A DNA stretch of 64,000 nt from Isoetes taiwanensis (lineage: Eukaryota; Streptophyta; Lycopodiopsida; Isoetales; Isoetaceae): the NCBI GenBank assembly GCA_021234155.1, contig JAJEKV010000005.1:26876620-26940619 (forward strand), written 5' to 3'. This document shows positions 22,936 through 35,836 of the stretch, piece after piece. The first letter of the stretch is position 1; each line of letters starts with the position of its first letter. The notes beneath the pieces were generated by a model. That model was not told the origin of the DNA. It worked only from the letters and a program-made list of their open reading frames with translations, and made no database searches. Made by a program: the position numbers and the translations under genes.

Positions 22936-23668
22936 GCCAACAGTCCGTGCTCTTGTTTGCCCGGGAAAAATAGTCAAGGCAGCCTCATTACATTAATATC
23001 ATCTGCCAGAAAACCTTGCACAGCAACCAACGAATCTCTAATCTCTGCTTATGCTAAGCTGATAACGATGGCCTCCATTCATAAAGGATGGAGAGGAGAG
23101 CCAAATTTCGGCTAAGGACAAAAGGCTTACGAAAGTATTGGTGCAGTATTATTAGTAAAATAAGGGACAATAAGTTTCCATGGTAAATTACTGTAGCTTA
23201 ACAATTTACCAAAATCTAAATATCTGCCATGGTCCTAACTTGAACACATGCAAGCTATTGGGTCAAATACTATAACCCATATTGTCACCATTAGGGAACT
23301 ATGCTAGTAACACATGCTAGGGAAATAAACATCAGGTTACTATTTGAGCGTACACTCAAACCATATATTCGAAATTTTTCCCATTGTAAATCAATGGTCC
23401 AAATGCAAATTCAAAAAAGCCATGTTACTCAGCCTATACAGCACGTCCTCATAAGGACCATGGACTTAAACATGTCAAAATAAACATCCCATTCTAGGAA
23501 TATTTGAAAACATAATACGTATGAGTCCACACTTTAGGGACACACTTGGAAAACTAAAGTATCCAATGGTTACACAAGCATGGACCACGGATTTACCTCA
23601 CAAGCAAATCTATGTCTGGGTCAGCCTGGGTCTAAAGGTCTAATTCCCTTGAGTAAAACTTGCATATA
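22936..23668. repeat. Third copy of the 18.6-19.3 kb segment
   Basis: From CAACAGTCCGTGCTCTTG the sequence repeats that at about 18620-19330 and 26830-27530, with the same minus-strand-looking AT-rich content. Its left end fuses to sequence that in copy B continues differently (31107), so it arose by recombination or template switching at a short match around GCCAA. Confidence 0.8.
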
Positions 23669-24537
23669 AAAAAAACCCTACCTCCAACCGTAGAGTGGGG
23701 CATGATGAATGTCCTGCATATACAGAAATATAGGGGTGGCAGACCCCTACTTACAGCAGGAGCCATGCCACACCCTATGCTAAACAAGCTGCCAACTGAA
23801 AATAAACTTAGGATCGAAGTAATTTTACCTCAAATTCAGAAGTAGTAGTTGAGAACATGCATAAGCTCCCAGGAATCAAACTGAATTCTAGCAAATGAAC
23901 CTATCATTAGACAACATGAACATATGCCAAGTGGCTATGCAAAACAGAAAACCAAGTGGCAATACGGCATTGATGCCAAATGATGCATCCATAATATTTA
24001 ATGGAACTTCCAAGCCTGTTATCAACTAGGATAACAATATGACTTCAAGTTGATAACAATATGACTTCAAGCTGAGTGGCAATTTTGGCAGTGATGCCAT
24101 ATAATGTGTTTTGAGGATTTGAATTTCCTCCAAACTATCAATACTCAAATTATGTGCAATATGTTGTTCCAATCATAAATTTGATCAAAACATTACCTTC
24201 AAGTCTTGTAGTGGCCTTCTTTATCCAGAAATAATTGAAATACTTTGACAACAGAATAAGGTCCATACTTCAGGGCCCCCAATTTTATCCTATTTCCAGC
24301 TCCTTAGTTCCCCATTCCAAGTAGGAATGATCATCTTGAACTTTGGCTCTACTTGGTTAACAGATTCGGCCTGCATTCACAAGTGCCACATGACATAATC
24401 ATGAAGTGAAACTTCCATTTAAGTAATTTAAGTAAAATAGAGAACCACAGTAACTCAAATTATAAAAGAGCACCTGCTAAAAGCCCTACCAAGAAAGTTT
24501 GGCAGCACTGGTAAGACAAATGCACAGAAGTGTCATG
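23669..24537. other. Unique spacer between duplicated blocks
   Basis: AT-rich sequence with no recognised gene. It starts at a poly(A) run after the third-copy segment and ends where copy B begins next to another A run. A short direct repeat (ATAACAATATGACTTCAAG) lies at about 24030-24070. Confidence 0.4.
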
Positions 24538-27500
24538 AAAAAAACCGGCTTGAACTAGTCTAGACTAGCACAAACATCAGCATTGGTCAATCCCGCCGCT
24601 GTCTTATCTGGCCATACAAGAACCGTTAAGTCCTAGATGGTACCATCCTTTCCTGGTATACAGCATCTATGTTATCATATAACATACCTTTCCTTGGTAA
24701 ACAGTTACAAAAATCTCTTTTAAAATTTTTTACAACAAGAAACCTACATCATAAAGATGTAAAAACAAAGGACTAGTTTCAACCCTTGCAATTTTGTAAT
24801 TATTTCAATAATATAATGGCTAATTCCAGGTCTATATGAGAAAACCAAATACATTGGACCATTATACCATATATCTGAAATACATTATTTAAGAAAAGCA
24901 TTTAGCACGTAGCAAAGTAATTTGATCAAAGACCATTTAGCAGATTTTAGTCTTAGTCAATAATTCTGATAGAGAAATATGGTTCCAAAGTTCGTCATGA
25001 CCACTACAAAAGGCGCTAGTGTGCAGTAAATACGCTATCCTTCATAGTACAAAAGGGGAGCATCTAATAGCAAAGCTTCCAATATATAATAGAACTCTCA
25101 AAATTGCATATAAAAGAGAGATCAGCTAAACTGTTATAAAGTGCAGATACAATAGAAACCGAGCTTACAAAATGGCCATTGCTGCCATGGCATGGACCAT
25201 CAAAAGCATTTGTAACAGCTCGAAAATAATTAATTTGAAACTAAGTACCTTGGCAAGATGTTAAAGCGTAAAAATGCATCATGTAAACATGTCTCAACTC
25301 CGAGTTTGAGCACAATATTCTATTTTTTTGTTCCATTTTACAGCTACATTTTTTCTTTGATTCTGGCACCTTCCATTGCCACATTCCACGCTCACCTAAG
25401 ACATGCTGGACAAAAGGAGAACATTAAGAAGAGAAGCCCGTACCTGCAGCCAACCAATACATCATTAGCCTGATAAGGGTAAAGATGCAAGGGCCAAAAG
25501 GTACCTTAGGCTTCTCGGTTGTCAACCAATCACCTAATGTAGACCTTTTGCCCAAAAGACTAAATGAGCATGGCAGGGAATAAAACTTAATTTACATATA
25601 AGAGAAAGAGAACAGCTGTCACATACATCATAATGCTAAAAAAACTTTTAAAGCCATACGGTTCAAAAATAAGTCTTGAATATCCCAGATAAACCACATT
25701 ACTATAACCCGAGCACTTATATCAGTCAATACAGGCTATAACCATCCGGGTACTTCATGTTAACTTCTAATACATTGCTATTGGCATAAGAATGCTAGAG
25801 GTAAATATTTATGCCTGAGTTTGGCTTGCAGAATGTATCCATCTGGCTGGGAGAATGTATCCCTCTATTGGGTTGCAGAAAGTATCTCTCTGCTGTGTTT
25901 CCACATAGGCAGCATTCACAAATGCTTCTAGAAGTCTATATTACAGAAATTACGAGGATACCTATACCATATCAGTAAATCAAATGCCTATACATAGACC
26001 TTGTCAGGAAACTTCATATTTACCGTCCAAAATGTTGTAACAGGCATAGGAATGTTAAGGGGAAATAATTATGCCATGTATTACTTACAACCTAGTTGCA
26101 ACAGTTAGAAATAGGTTGGCAAAATGCACCGAACTTATTGTGTTAGAATACAGGGGGACCTATAAAGGAAAATAGGGGACAATCCATTTAAGCAGATTTT
26201 TGAGCAGAATAGAGGATAATCAGAACTATACCAAATGGGATTATCACTCTAAAGCTGGCAAACGAATTTGCCAACACCTCCTTAGTACCCAAATGCTCAA
26301 GCATATGTGCATGTATTTCGTTCAGAAACCTCTTAGCAACCAGTTGGTCATGTTCATAGACAGATTTACAGCAAAAAAAATGTAAACTTTCACATTTTCA
26401 ACCTGCTTCACACCATAATTGAGAACGGAATGCATGTAACAACTCTTTGCATCGTTGTGCCACTATGCACAAGCGTATTTTCAGATCTAGTGATCATCAT
26501 TAATATTAAAAAACCACAAAAATACCTGGTTTCCTTCAATGTCGGCCTCTATATTTTGGGTTCAGGAACAGATTGGGAAGTTACACCATATCCTTGTCCA
26601 TGGGATTCCTGATACCTTTTGTTTTGTACAAAAGCTCGCTTGCCTCTTTTGCCATAGCTTTCCATACTGCTCATGCCGTCTTCCAGACAAATGCTTTGTG
26701 TGCATGCAAAATGCCAACAACCTGTGTATGGGCGGCTCATCTATGCCCTGTTTAATAGAGTGCAGAAACTTGCTGGCTTTTCTTCTCACTAGAGGGCAAA
26801 AGGAATGCCGTGATCAAGGTAGACAGCCCAACAGTCCGTGCTCTTGTTTGCCCGGGAAAAATAGTCAAGGCAGCCTCATTACATTAATATCATCTGCCAG
26901 AAAACCTTGCACAGCAACCAACGAATCTCTAATCTCTGCTTATGCTAAGCTGATAACGATGGCCTCCATTCATAAAGATGGAGAGGAGAGCCAAATTTCG
27001 GCTAAGGACAAAAGGCTTACGAAAGTATTGGTGCAGTATTATTAGTAAAATAAGGGACAATAAGTTTCCATGGTAAATTACTGTAGCCAAACAATTTACC
27101 AAAATCTAAATATCTGCCATACATGCAAGCTATTGGGTCAAATACTATAACCCATATTGTCACCATCAGGGAACTATGCTAGTAACACATGCTAGGGAAA
27201 TAAACATCAGGTTACTATTTGAGCGTACACTCAAACCATATATTCGAAATTTTTCCCATTGTAAATCAATGGTCCAAATGCAAATTCAAAAAAGCCATGT
27301 TACTCAGCCTATACAGCACGTCCTCATAAGGACCATGGACTTAAACATGTCAAAATAAACATCCCATTCTAGGAATATTTGAAAACATAATACGTATGAG
27401 GGACACACTTGGAAAACTAAAGTATCCAATGGTTACACAAGCATGGACCACGGATTTACCTCACAAGCAAATCTATGTCTGGGTCAGCCTGGGTCCAAAG

Positions 27501-30500
27501 GTCTAATTCCCTTGAGTAAAACTTGCATATAACAGCTTTGGACAACTAATATAACAGATCAAGGATAAGCCATTAAGGCACAAGTGTCAGTCATAAAATA
27601 AACCTGTTATTTCCATAATTGTTTAAACAAAACAGGTACAATATCACAACAGTGAGATAAAGAAAGATATCACCAAAGATAAAAGGTACAGGCCACTGCC
27701 ATCTCCTATGATCAGCCATGACCGCGTCCTTTCACATTTGTAAGCCATACTCCCAAGAACTTCTAAGATACCCTGGACAAAAGCAAGACATTAGGAGTAG
27801 AAGCCCGTACCTGCAGGCAACCAATACATCATTAGCCTGATAAGGGTAAAGATGCAAGGGCCAAAAGGTACCTTAGGCTTCACGGTTGTCACCTAATGTA
27901 ATCCTTTTGCCCAGAGATTCAGAAGAACATTATAGAAAGAATGGAAATAAATTATGCTAAATGAGAGAATAGATCCATAAGTAGAACAAGGGAATAAACA
28001 AAGAGAGAAACTTTCAGTTAACAGGCTATGTTTGCCATAAGTTAAAGCAGATTTTAATTAGAATAAAGGAAACAGTAATAAGCTTATTCTTTAGCTTGCA
28101 GGAAACAATTGACAGGAAACGACCTTATAGACGGATCCATTTACAAACTGATTGGGCATGGCCATACAATTCCTCTTGCCGAAAACCATCTGATCATTTA
28201 GCACTGAAGTCTATAGTGCTGCTAGCAGATCTCCAGCATGCACATGCTTAAAAAATTCTGTACAAGAGGATAAATCATGTCATACCTGATTAACCTCCAT
28301 TCGATTCATGCACATCCATGAACTGAGTTTCAAAGACAAAACGTGAAGTAGCTCCAAAGCATAGCATATGGGCTTCAAGAAATCGCATGTTATGTGGCAG
28401 GCCACCATAATTATACTTGCCATGCTTGTTACATCCATCAACGTCTATCTTGTTATTCACAAAAGCCCTGCTTTGCATATAGAATGCTATCTCTCTGCCT
28501 AAAATTCTCTTATTCCGGTGCAGCTTGGCTGAGTCGGAAATGAGCATTCACAAAACCAATGCTTTGCATACAGAATGCTATCGCTCATCCAAGAGTTCTC
28601 TTATTCAAGTATTGTTTGGCTGGGTCAGAAAAGAGCATATCATTCTTCCAAATGAGTTTCCACGAATCAATAGAGGAATGTCCGGAAAAATTAATCCATG
28701 CAACCACCATTCATAAAGACCAGCTCTGTCATGGAATTGGGTCAGACCTCTATCTGCAGCCTCCGCTCATAATGATCGGGGGAGGATACGGGGATAATGT
28801 AGACCTAGTCCACAGGAATACAGGCCCCAAAGTATTTTTTAATTTTCCATGGGCATTTTTAAAGGCCAATGGCTTATTTTTATCATGTTAACCATGCTTA
28901 AGATTTATGAAATACCTCATGGTTCCACTAGAAAATCGACCCTAGGGTATTTACTAGAGAAACTGGGCCAAGGAACAGTCATTACATAAGCCTATAAGCC
29001 TATTATCAGTGTAACAAGCATCAAACGACCTGGGCCATGTTATACATTGGCAAAAGAAAGCATCTTAGGTGCACAATTAGATTAATCATGCAAGTTACAT
29101 ATAATAATAATAATAAAAAAAAACTACGGAGTACGAAATACGGATACGAAAAATACGACAAAGTACTCAAAACGAACAGAACTGTACTTCTAAGAATGAA
29201 CAACATATTTTATACGTGAGATTCCAAATATATTATAGATTAGGCTTTAAAACATATAGAAATGTTCAAATAAAACACAAGTTTAAGTTATATGAAAATA
29301 TCATAGTAGTTTTTAGAACACATAAAGAAAACACAAGTTTAAGTTATATGAAAATATCATAGTAGTTTTTAGAACACATAAAGAAAACATGTAGGAAACT
29401 TGTAGAACTAATGGAGTGTGTAAGGATTTGTTCCTGAATCTCGATAAGACACAAAATAATTCTAGAACTTATGTTAACTCTATCATCTATTCTATTCTAT
29501 TCTATTCATAAGAACAGTTCACTTCATTGTTTTCACATCCCATTAATTAAACATTTGAAGTTTAATGCGTTTAAAAGCAACTTCCTGGTTTCCACTTGTT
29601 TCAGCATATTCCCTTTTCTTCTGTGGCCTTTCATCATGCTTGCTTTCCTGCTTCTCAGGCTTTACTTCCTTAGTTGAATGACCAAGATGGCCATGTGATT
29701 TGCATTTTACACGGCATTCTCCTTTAGCCCGCCGAAGCTTCACCTTATTTATGTATGCACAGATATCTCTTCTGCTGCGTAGGTTACTCTTTACATTAGT
29801 TGACCTTTTTAACTTCAAAGATTCTGAGTGTTTGATCACCCAGGGATGAGATAAAATCTGTTCACAGGATACCCTCTTTTCTGGTTTAACTTGCATCATT
29901 GCCAAAACAAGATGCTTTGCCTCCTCTGATACAACACCAAAGAGCCAATCTAAATATGTAACAGACTAAATCCTCACCATTTTAAGTCTTTTCTCAACCT
30001 CTTCATTATCTAACTCAGAAAAGGCAAGTATACCAGTAAGGGCTTCATATAAGATCACTCCCATTGTTTCCAGCAGAAGCTGAGATGAAGATGCCATGTT
30101 TGGAAGCGTAAAAACAGGCGATTCTTTGTGGGGTCTTGGTCGAAATTTGGTTTACCTTGTGAAATTTGGTGATGAAGCGCCTTGGCAGCAGAAAGGTCTT
30201 GGCGGATGACCTAAGTCCTCAAACTAGAAGCAAGTTGCTCAACCACTGGGTTCTCCTCGCGCCTCACAAATCCGACCTCACTCACAAATCCGACCACTAC
30301 TCTATCCGACGCCGCAATCGCTCCATGCCATGATTCTTAGGTCTGTGTTTAGCAGGGGGCGAATGAAGAATACGAATATTGTTCTGTGGTCAGGTGTTGT
30401 TTACAAAGAACGGAATAAAAAAACGTCTGATATGGCGTATTTCTTAAAAAAAACGGCGTTTTTGGTTACCGTTTTTGGAACGAACCGTTGTCCGTATTTT

Positions 30501-31107
30501 ATACGGTTTTCTTTTAAAATCCATATTTTCTGTATTATACGTTAAATACGGTCGTTTTTGGTAACTATGCTGCTGATAGAGCAAACGGAAGAGGGAAAAA
30601 GAGAGAGAGGAAAAATTTTGCTTGCGTGGAGATTTTTTTTTCTAATTTTGATTTCGAGTGTAAATAATTTAGACCCTTTTCATATGTATTTTCTAAATTT
30701 TGAGTTTTAGGGGCCATTTCCACCATTTAGCATATTTAAGGCATTTTGAATGTTTTTTTGGATTAAGTACGTAGTATGCATATTTTTTGGACAAATACGT
30801 TAAGTACGGTAATTAACAAAAAGATTGGCAATTTGACAAAGTAACTTTAAGGTATAGTACGTATGGTAGCATACATGAGGTACTATACATATCCAGAGGT
30901 AAAATAGGCGTACGGAAACAACACTGGAGCAAAGTAATATTCCTGTATGTGCAGCAGATCCTTCAAGATGTGACTTCACAAGTTTCCATTTTCCAAGCCT
31001 CTATAGACGTACAATACAACAAAAGCCATCCATAATGAGAGGGAAAAGCCCATACCTGCAGCAAATCAGCATAGAATTAGCATGAAAATGGTAAAACTAT
31101 GAGGGCC
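24538..31107. repeat. Segmental duplication, copy B
   Basis: This block matches copy A from the A-run onward, but without the left terminal repeat or the left target duplication. It includes the right terminal repeat (ends 30569) and the same CTGCTGAT flank (30570-30577), showing that transposon plus flank were copied together. Internal differences include a deletion near 25040 and the shortened CTATT tract. Beyond 31107 it continues into unique sequence, so B retains the ancestral right-hand junction. Confidence 0.85.
29543..30097 (-). pseudogene. Protein kinase C-terminal fragment, copy B
   Basis: Near-identical to copy A, with HPWVIKHSESL in place of HPWVKHSESL, the longer version also found at 3.3 kb. 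Translation again begins MASSSQ at 30095-30097, passes the GVILYEALTG segment and shifts frame before YLDWPA. It lacks all catalytic subdomains. The Ile codon kept here and at 3.3 kb but lost in copy A suggests that A carries the derived deletion. Confidence 0.65.
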
Positions 31108-31979
31108 AAAAGGTACATTGTGTTTTTCCAGGGTATAGCGCCATTATCAGTCAGAGCGAATCCTAGACGAATCTTCAAAGATCAAAATCCTCCAATCGAT
31201 TGTTGCTTGAAAAACTTATGCAGCAAGCCACAAAACTGCCCCATTCGATTCGCCAGTAAATCGGATCAAGCTCATTCGAAATTCGTCCAACCAAAGGCGG
31301 TTTCTGCAGCTTTCTTGTAGCTTTCCCTTTACCTGCAAAAACTTTAAGAAAACACACACAAGCAATAATTGGGAAGCAGCAGGGGCAGCTGTTCCCAAAA
31401 GCTCTGCAGAAAATGGAAAGTGACGAACCAATTTAAACCTTAATCTTGTCCCGAGGACAAGTTTCTATGCCATCAACAAAAACTTGCTTCTGAGAATAAC
31501 CTAGCTTTTGACAAACGAACTGTCTATATGTGCAAATCGTTGTGCCCAAACCAAGCAAGAATAGATCTAAAAACTACAGACAAAGCCAAGGATAGAAAAG
31601 GAACAACAGATTCTAGAACTGAAGACTATCAAAGTGGTTAACCGACACCAAGGCCATGACATCATATCATCTAAAGGACTAAGCCGATTCAAAGTCATGG
31701 CAAACAAACCATCAGCACTTGTGAAAACTTGAACCACATGCCCTGAAAACCATATCCACACAAAATTGATTCATACCTGGCAACGAAGAAAGTAAAAATT
31801 GATTCGTACTCAAAATCGATTTGTACTTAATAGGAGTACTTGGTAGGAGAAGAGGCATGGAGGAACAGACTTGTGGAGCCAGAAATGAGGAGAATGGAAA
31901 GGAACTCAAGAGAACGCCGATGACTAGAAAAGAGGAAGGAGGCGATGTATCCAAGGAATCGCAGTAAAATCGTGGCATT
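31108..31979. other. No gene recognised
   Basis: Sequence between the duplicated block and the gypsy relic. Several short frames on both strands have no motif. The gypsy reading frame begins abruptly at about 31980, so this is probably the DNA into which the relic was truncated. Confidence 0.35.
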
Positions 31980-32946
31980 CATGACATCTTTTGTTTATAT
32001 GGTATTCCTACAAGTATTGTTTCCGATAGAGATCCAAGGTTTACTAGTAACTTTTGGACTTTGTTTTTCAAGGGAGGTGGAACTCAATTGCAGATGAGCA
32101 TGGCCTATCACCCAGAAACCGATGGGCAAACAGAAAGAGTAAACATGGTTCTTGAGAACATATTGTGGATGTATTATCAAGACAATCCAAAGAAATGGGA
32201 AGGTTTGTTACCTTTAGCAGAGTTTGCTTACAATAACTCTAAACAAGAATCTATAGAAATTATACCTTTTGAAGAACTTTACGGACAGGATTGTTATGCC
32301 CTAAAAAATTGGTATGATCCTATGGTTAAATCTGAAAATTTTAGACAAATATTAGAGGAATATGCAGATAAGGTGCAGCTTATAAGAAGCAGGCTAGTAG
32401 AAGCACAACATAGACAGAAGCAATTTGCAGACAAGCATAGAATACATAGAGAATTCAAGGTGGGAGACTTTGTATATCTCCATGTCAAACCAAAGAAAAG
32501 TCAGCTTAGAATTGGGAAATGTAGCAAACTTGCTCCAAGATATGTTGGTCCCTTCAAAATCATTAAAAGGATGGGGAACCTAGCCTACCAATTAGAGCTG
32601 CCACACACATGTAAAGATTCATGATGTTTTTCACGTCAGTTTGTTAAAACCCTCTTTACATGACGGAGATCAATTGCTTCCAGATTTGCAATTAATCCAG
32701 GACAATAATACCTTTGAAGTAATGCCATCCCAAATATTGCAGTGTCGAGAAAGGAAGTTGCATAGTAGAACGATTAAAGAAATCCTCATACAATGGGCTG
32801 ATTACCCTATAGAGGATGCAACGTGGATGGAGTTAAACGAGGCCGAAGCAAAATATGCTAAGGATTTTCCGAACCTTTTTCAATCTATATCATGCCATGG
32901 AATAAGGCTATTTAAAAGATGTATCAAACTTGTCAAGTATAAATAA
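31980..32946 (+). pseudogene. Ty3/gypsy integrase C-terminus with chromodomain
   Basis: The frame starts inside the integrase core (LYGIPTSIVSDRDPRF, containing the second catalytic Asp) and continues AYHPETDGQTERVN with the catalytic Glu. It then runs through the GPF/Y region (VGDFVYLHVKPKK, YVGPFKIIKR). A one- or two-base shift at about 32605 leads to VFHVSLLKP and then the chromodomain (ILQCRERKLHSRTIKEILIQ, WADYPIEDATWMEL). It ends at 32946. Protease, reverse transcriptase and the first part of integrase are missing. Chromodomains direct integration to heterochromatin. This is a truncated relic of a chromodomain-bearing gypsy element. Confidence 0.85.
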
Positions 32947-33033
32947 TACATGAAGTTGTGAAGGAGCATATCTTGTAATAATGTGATGTGAATTTTATTC
33001 GAGGAGGACGTCGAATCTTAAAGGGGATAAGAA

Positions 33034-34411
33034 TGTGATGTGAATTTTATTGTAGTGTATCTTTAACTATATTAAATAATTAGAGGAGATGACATGGCAT
33101 AAGGATGACGTGGCATAAGGATGACAGGGCAATTAAATAATTCAAGGGAGTTAGAAGGGAATGTAAGAAAGAAGAAGAAGGAAGGAATCAAAGGAGTAGA
33201 AAAGATATAATTAGGAATTGAAAAGGCAATTAGAGGTAAGACAATTGTTTTTTTTTGTTCAAAGAAAACAATCATTCTAAAACTAATATAGAAGAAGATG
33301 ACAGAATAATCTATAAGCACAGATTTTTGATTCCGGCAGCAGTATCTACCTCACCTTATGGTTTCAGCAGCTTTTGATAGTTCCACAATGAAAAAATAAA
33401 ATAAAAACTTGCCCTGTATTTTGCATGTTTCCTATCTGCTTACCAGATCTACGTTTTTGGCCGAAGTTTTGTTCACAGCCCTGTAATTACTTCGCAGCCA
33501 AGATATGCCGCGGCCAGATCTTTGCATGCCAAGATGTGTGGCAGCTAGAACTTCTGCCTTTGCAAAAAACCTAACTGATCCGTTTGTCAACTCTCCAGAA
33601 TCGTGCTTTTCATTTGCAAATAGCAGATAATAACAAGGAATAATGATAGATCAGCCAAGTTATTGGAGGACTCGGCCTTTTCCACAGGTCAGAATGACCT
33701 TTTTCTTAACAGAGATGGAGATCCGGCCAAGTTTTGGTTCTCTGATACGAAATTGGCAGTAACAGGTCGACAACCCGTTGTACTTTTAATATAATGTTAT
33801 TCCTTAGCTTAACTAATTAAATTGTTATTCAAGTAAGGACCATAGATAAATAATTCCTAGATTCACAAGGCAAATTAAGCCTAAATACATTGAGCCTGAG
33901 CCGTTCCCCAAGCCAACTCTATTGCCTAGTTTTTCGTTCTGGCATATTATAATTATAGGAATGCCCGAACGTTATATGAACTAAGGCTAGGTATTAATTG
34001 TTCGTAAAGCAAAAGAAAAATATAGGTCAATCTGTTCAAGGCATGAATATCTCGATAATGGATAGCAACACCCATTCTAGGGGTAACCTTAGGCATTAAC
34101 AAGGTCATTTAATAATGGACCTTACCAAATGAAGTTGGATACACGTTCATAAATAGTCTTTCTCGAGTTAGCATACCCATAGAAAAAAATACTGGAAATC
34201 GTGCTTCTAGGTGAAGGTTATTCCCTGAGCTAGAGACCCGTAGCTTAGGGGGACCCCAACATATTATTTGGGGTTTGGGGACGACGTGTAGGTTCTTCAC
34301 CCGTGAGGTCTTAGGCTTTGTAATGTTGAAGAGGAATTCTAGACCTGTAAGAAATGCTCATGATGTTGTAATATTCTGCCAAGAACTCTTCAGTAATTCT
34401 GACAAGCACAG
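33034..34411 (+). repeat. 3' LTR of gypsy element, end uncertain
   Basis: A purine tract (TTAAAGGGGATAAG) after the pol relic is followed by TGTGATGTGAATTTTATTG at 33034, the expected 3' LTR start. A short duplicate of that start lies upstream at about 32983. The end is guessed at a CACA near 34411 because no second LTR is available for comparison. The region is non-coding. Confidence 0.5.
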
Positions 34412-34503
34412 GTAAATATTGTGTTCATACTTGTATTTGTAAACAACATTTATGAACTCATTTGTTTGGCTGCAGATTCTTTTAGGAAATAGGCAAAGAA
34501 GAT

Positions 34504-35103
34504 TTGTGCAGGGATGAATTGTTTGAGTGTGCTACTTTGGTAGGATCTAGCAAGATCCATAGCATTAGATCAGTCAACAACAAGGACCCTACTATAGTTG
34601 CACACATGAATTATTCCTACTTTTGCCACCATTGTTGGTCTGCTAAGTACATCAAGTGTGTTAACAAAGAAAGAATAGGGTCATGGGTTTTTTCAGAATT
34701 AAGGCCAGGAATCGAGGAAGAAATAGAAGCTTGTGATGGGCCAGTGTATGAAGGTGATGCTGAGTGGAAGTCTGATATCATAGACATTGAAGAGAATTTT
34801 GTTGTTACTGCTCCAGCAGACAATAAGGAGAAAGTTGATTTTTACATTCTCAAATGTCCTCAGACAAAACATGTTGTTGATAAGGCTTTCAAGGACCCCT
34901 GGGGACAGAAGTTTGGAAGGAGAGAAGTTGTAATAACAGGTAAGTTCTATAAGTTTGTAGGTGATAATAAGTATGAACTTCTAAGACATGAACTAGACTG
35001 CAATGTGTACAGTCATTTGGTTGTATCATGCAACTTCTTGATGGAAGATGTGGGAGGTAACATGTATGAGTTACAAGAGGAGGTCCATGAACACATTCTA
35101 TAA
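34504..35103 (+). CDS. Unidentified 199-residue protein with Cys/His pairs
   Basis: An intact frame MCRDELFECATLVGSSKIHS... with the segment YFCHHCWSAKYIKC (CX2C and a later Cys), an acidic middle (ECDGPVYEGDAEWKSDIIDI-like) and a C-terminal part containing DFYILKCPQTKHVVDKAFKD. The Cys/His spacing might bind a metal, but no known finger fits. Downstream to about 35470 the DNA encodes a Lys/Gln/Ala-rich basic tail in other frames (KELKKKIARKLGQQQTKK), so the original protein may have been longer and frameshifted. It lies at the start of the accessory cluster. Not recognised; possibly a transposon-associated gene. Confidence 0.4.
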   Translation: MCRDELFECATLVGSSKIHSIRSVNNKDPTIVAHMNYSYFCHHCWSAKYIKCVNKERIGSWVFSELRPGIEEEIEACDGPVYEGDAEWKSDIIDIEENFVVTAPADNKEKVDFYILKCPQTKHVVDKAFKDPWGQKFGRREVVITGKFYKFVGDNKYELLRHELDCNVYSHLVVSCNFLMEDVGGNMYELQEEVHEHIL

Positions 35104-35479
35104 AGTTTGCAAGCTCAATCTTCAATTCTAGCCCAGTGTGATGCAGCAAATAACAGTAAGCTAGGAGGAGCAACAACCAAGGCCAATTCAAGAAAAGCAA
35201 CAAAAGTGGAAAAAGGAAAAATAAGAAACAACAGCAAAACAACAGCAAGCAGAAGGTTGTGGGAAATTCAACCAAGCAGGTTGCAAGCAAGGTCAATGCA
35301 AGACAAGCAAGAAAAATAGTGAAAAAAGAATTAAAAAAAAAAATAGCAAGAAAGCTAGGACAACAACAAACCAAGAAAGAGATGTTGCAAAGTCGAGTAA
35401 AGTTGTTGCAAACAAAACAACTTCGCCAAGTCGCAAGAACATTCGAAAAGGAAAAAATTGATAAACTAGCATTCAACAC

Positions 35480-35836
35480 AATTGTAGCAGTGATGTATAC
35501 AAAAATTACTTTCATTCAATTCAAATCAATATATATATTCTTTAAAACCTACAACTTTTGGACTTGTGTTGAATTTAGTACAAAAATTACTTTCATTCAA
35601 TTTAAATCAATTTATACATTCTTTAAAACCCACAGCATTTGGACTTGTGTTGAATTTGCAACAAAAAAAGGAATGCAGTATAACCATCAATCATTATGAA
35701 TAAACCATTAACTTTCATTCAATTACAAAAACGTCCCCAAGTGTGGACTATATTACAAAATGCATTATGCAGGTAATTATATCATAAATAGTCAAGCTGG
35801 TATATCATCAGCAGTCTTTTAGCAGTGTAGGAAAAA
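35480..35836. other. Short tandem duplication, no gene
   Basis: AAAATTACTTTCATTCAATT with about 60 following bases occurs twice (about 35503 and 35583), and a third partial copy lies near 35711. This looks like 3' flanking DNA of both the plus-strand gene before it and the minus-strand gene after it. Confidence 0.45.

Larger units (their letters stand above)
16290..22936. repeat. Segmental duplication, copy A
   Basis: From AACCGGCTTGAACTAGTC at about 16290 the sequence is closely matched by copy B at about 24538-31107, offset about 8.2 kb, with high identity broken by small indels. Copy A includes the left terminal repeat of the hAT-like element and copy B does not. The right-hand limit of A is a chimeric junction at about 22936, inside GGGCCAACAGTCCG. 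Confidence 0.85.

Noticed and set aside
32294-32488. Minus-strand frame opposite the gypsy integrase
   Set aside because: Shadow of the clear plus-strand pol relic.
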